A stretch of DNA of 5,074 bases from an uncultured Coriobacteriaceae bacterium (GTDB lineage: Bacteria; Actinomycetota; Coriobacteriia; Coriobacteriales; QAMH01): contig UQUH01000077.1 in assembly GCA_900544245.1 (NCBI GenBank), positions 1 to 5,074 of the forward strand. The letters are read 5' to 3'. The notes beneath the pieces are model-generated. The model searched no databases. It saw nothing but the letters and a program-made list of their open reading frames with translations, and was not told the DNA's origin. Positions within the stretch are counted from its first letter, which is position 1. The number at the start of each line of letters is the position of its first letter. The position numbers were made by a program, and so were the translations under genes. Positions 5,044 to 5,074 of this stretch are shown here, one piece after another.

Positions 5044-5074
5044 ATGACCAGAGCGAATGGGCTTCTGAGCTCTG
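5044..5074 (+). CDS. Probable start of a plus-strand gene (cut by window edge)
   Basis: Ten codons are visible, MTRANGLLSS, with no stop before the edge. The start is supported by AGGGA at 5033-5037, six bases before the ATG. An ATG in another frame at 5040 is too close to this Shine-Dalgarno to be preferred. It begins 169 bases after the C39 stop codon, beyond the inverted repeat, so it is likely a separate unit. The intervening 4946-5032 holds only weak promoter-like hexamers (for example TACAAC at 4985-4990) that I would not call. No function can be assigned. Confidence 0.45.
   Translation, partial: MTRANGLLSS

Overview
The window looks like a piece of chromosome from a moderately high-GC Gram-positive bacterium. 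My best guess is an actinobacterium, perhaps class Coriobacteriia. That rests on strong G/C preference at third codon positions, a VanR/VanS-like two-component pair, a YczE-type membrane protein and a membrane-targeted C39-like protein. The taxonomy is inference and no marker gene is present. I see no tRNA, rRNA, CRISPR array, insertion sequence or phage gene.

Layout. Positions 1-3898 are transcribed leftwards (minus strand) and 4053-5074 rightwards (plus strand), so the divergent control region is 3899-4052. Reading leftwards from it, a response regulator (3179-3898) overlaps a sensor histidine kinase (1801-3186) by 8 bases, and the pair ends at a good intrinsic terminator (1747-1782). A second minus-strand unit then holds a YczE-like membrane protein (889-1704) and, 39 bases on, a TauE/SafE-family (TSUP) transporter (91-849). 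The left edge (1-90) carries two stem-loops. The second overlaps a very strong Shine-Dalgarno that probably serves a gene starting at positions 7-5 and running out of the window. Reading rightwards from the divergent region is one C39-like cysteine peptidase domain protein behind a long basic N-terminus and one hydrophobic segment (4053-4874). It is followed by a near-perfect 19-bp inverted repeat (4883-4945) and the probable start of another plus-strand gene (5044 onward).

How the parts may work together. The histidine kinase presumably senses something outside the membrane and phosphorylates the regulator. The regulator may act at direct repeats with 11-base spacing in the divergent region, controlling its own operon and possibly the C39-like protein, a candidate cell-envelope effector. 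The YczE/TSUP pair looks like an independent membrane transport unit; its substrate cannot be read from the sequence. I found no clearly new multi-gene system. The most unusual items are the structured non-coding pieces: the leader hairpin at the left edge, the divergent operator candidate and the inverted repeat after the C39 gene.
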